A DNA stretch of 64,000 nucleotides from Metellina segmentata (lineage: Eukaryota > Arthropoda > Arachnida > Araneae > Tetragnathidae), in the NCBI GenBank assembly GCA_947359465.1, contig OX375882.1, forward strand, positions 49,357,509 through 49,421,508, written 5' to 3'. Below, one piece after another: positions 63,926 through 64,000 of this stretch. The notes under the pieces are model-generated. The model saw nothing but the letters and a program-made list of their open reading frames with translations, was not told the origin of the DNA and did not search any database. The number at the start of each line of letters is the position of its first letter. The stretch's first letter is position 1. The translations under genes were made by a program, and so were the position numbers.

Positions 63926-64000
63926 TGTCCAAATATGCTTTCCAGATGTGAATGAATGCTTTAATGTTCATAACATATAAAATTATGCATGAACATTGTC

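Noticed and set aside
1..64000. CRISPR arrays, rRNA, bacterial operons or a viral genome
   Set aside because: No regularly spaced repeats, rRNA motifs or compact gene clusters were seen; the spliced genes and transposons are eukaryotic.

Overview
This window reads as nuclear DNA of an arthropod with a large, AT-rich, transposon-crowded genome. The reasons are spliced genes with kilobase introns, GT-AG exon borders, and dense DNA transposons (Tc1, hAT, piggyBac, PIF/Harbinger-like), LINEs, a Ty1/Copia element and tRNA-like SINEs. I see no rRNA gene, CRISPR array or bacterial operon. The species cannot be fixed from sequence alone; the Tc1 family and the LINEs point to an insect or arachnid.

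Two host genes can be reconstructed with consistent splice phases. (1) A plus-strand gene has five coding exons between 19225 and 32982. It encodes about 231 residues: an acidic N-terminus, a coiled-coil stretch and a C-terminal CAP-Gly microtubule-binding-type domain with a degenerate GKNDG motif. Its third intron (21849-30519) holds a piggyBac relic and an intact 5.0-kb LINE in antisense. (2) A minus-strand gene occupies 43984-63358 and continues beyond the right edge. Eight C-terminal exons encode about 240 residues ending in a histone-fold-like region; it most resembles the C-terminus of the ATAC-complex subunit YEATS2. Its introns hold most of the transposons on the right side. Weaker gene evidence: a minus-strand exon with a one-base frameshift at 6614-6871, a possible first exon at 1870-2002 (minus), and a possible terminal exon with a membrane segment at 37085-37231 (minus).

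Layout: 1-0.6 kb, end of a Tc1 transposon; 0.6-10.3 kb, small inverted-repeat elements, SINEs and Tc1 debris; 10.35-18.8 kb, a SINE split by a stack of nested elements (a hAT transposase pseudogene, a 6-kb element with GC-rich hairpin termini, and a Copia element inside that); 19.2-33 kb, the CAP-Gly gene with a second, internally deleted Tc1 (19.9-21.1 kb), the piggyBac relic, the LINE and a CR1-type LINE tail; 33-44 kb, mostly non-coding AT-rich sequence with a piggyBac-type MITE and a Harbinger-type MITE; 44-63.4 kb, the YEATS2-like gene with an intronic nest of transposons (hAT within a non-autonomous hAT-like element, itself hit by a third element) and a 2-kb element of unassigned family.

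The most notable items are the apparently complete LINE with a 14-bp target-site duplication, the nested hAT structure that preserves its own empty-site sequence next door, the 6-kb element with REP-like GC hairpins, and two histone-type 3' stem-loops with no histone gene beside them.
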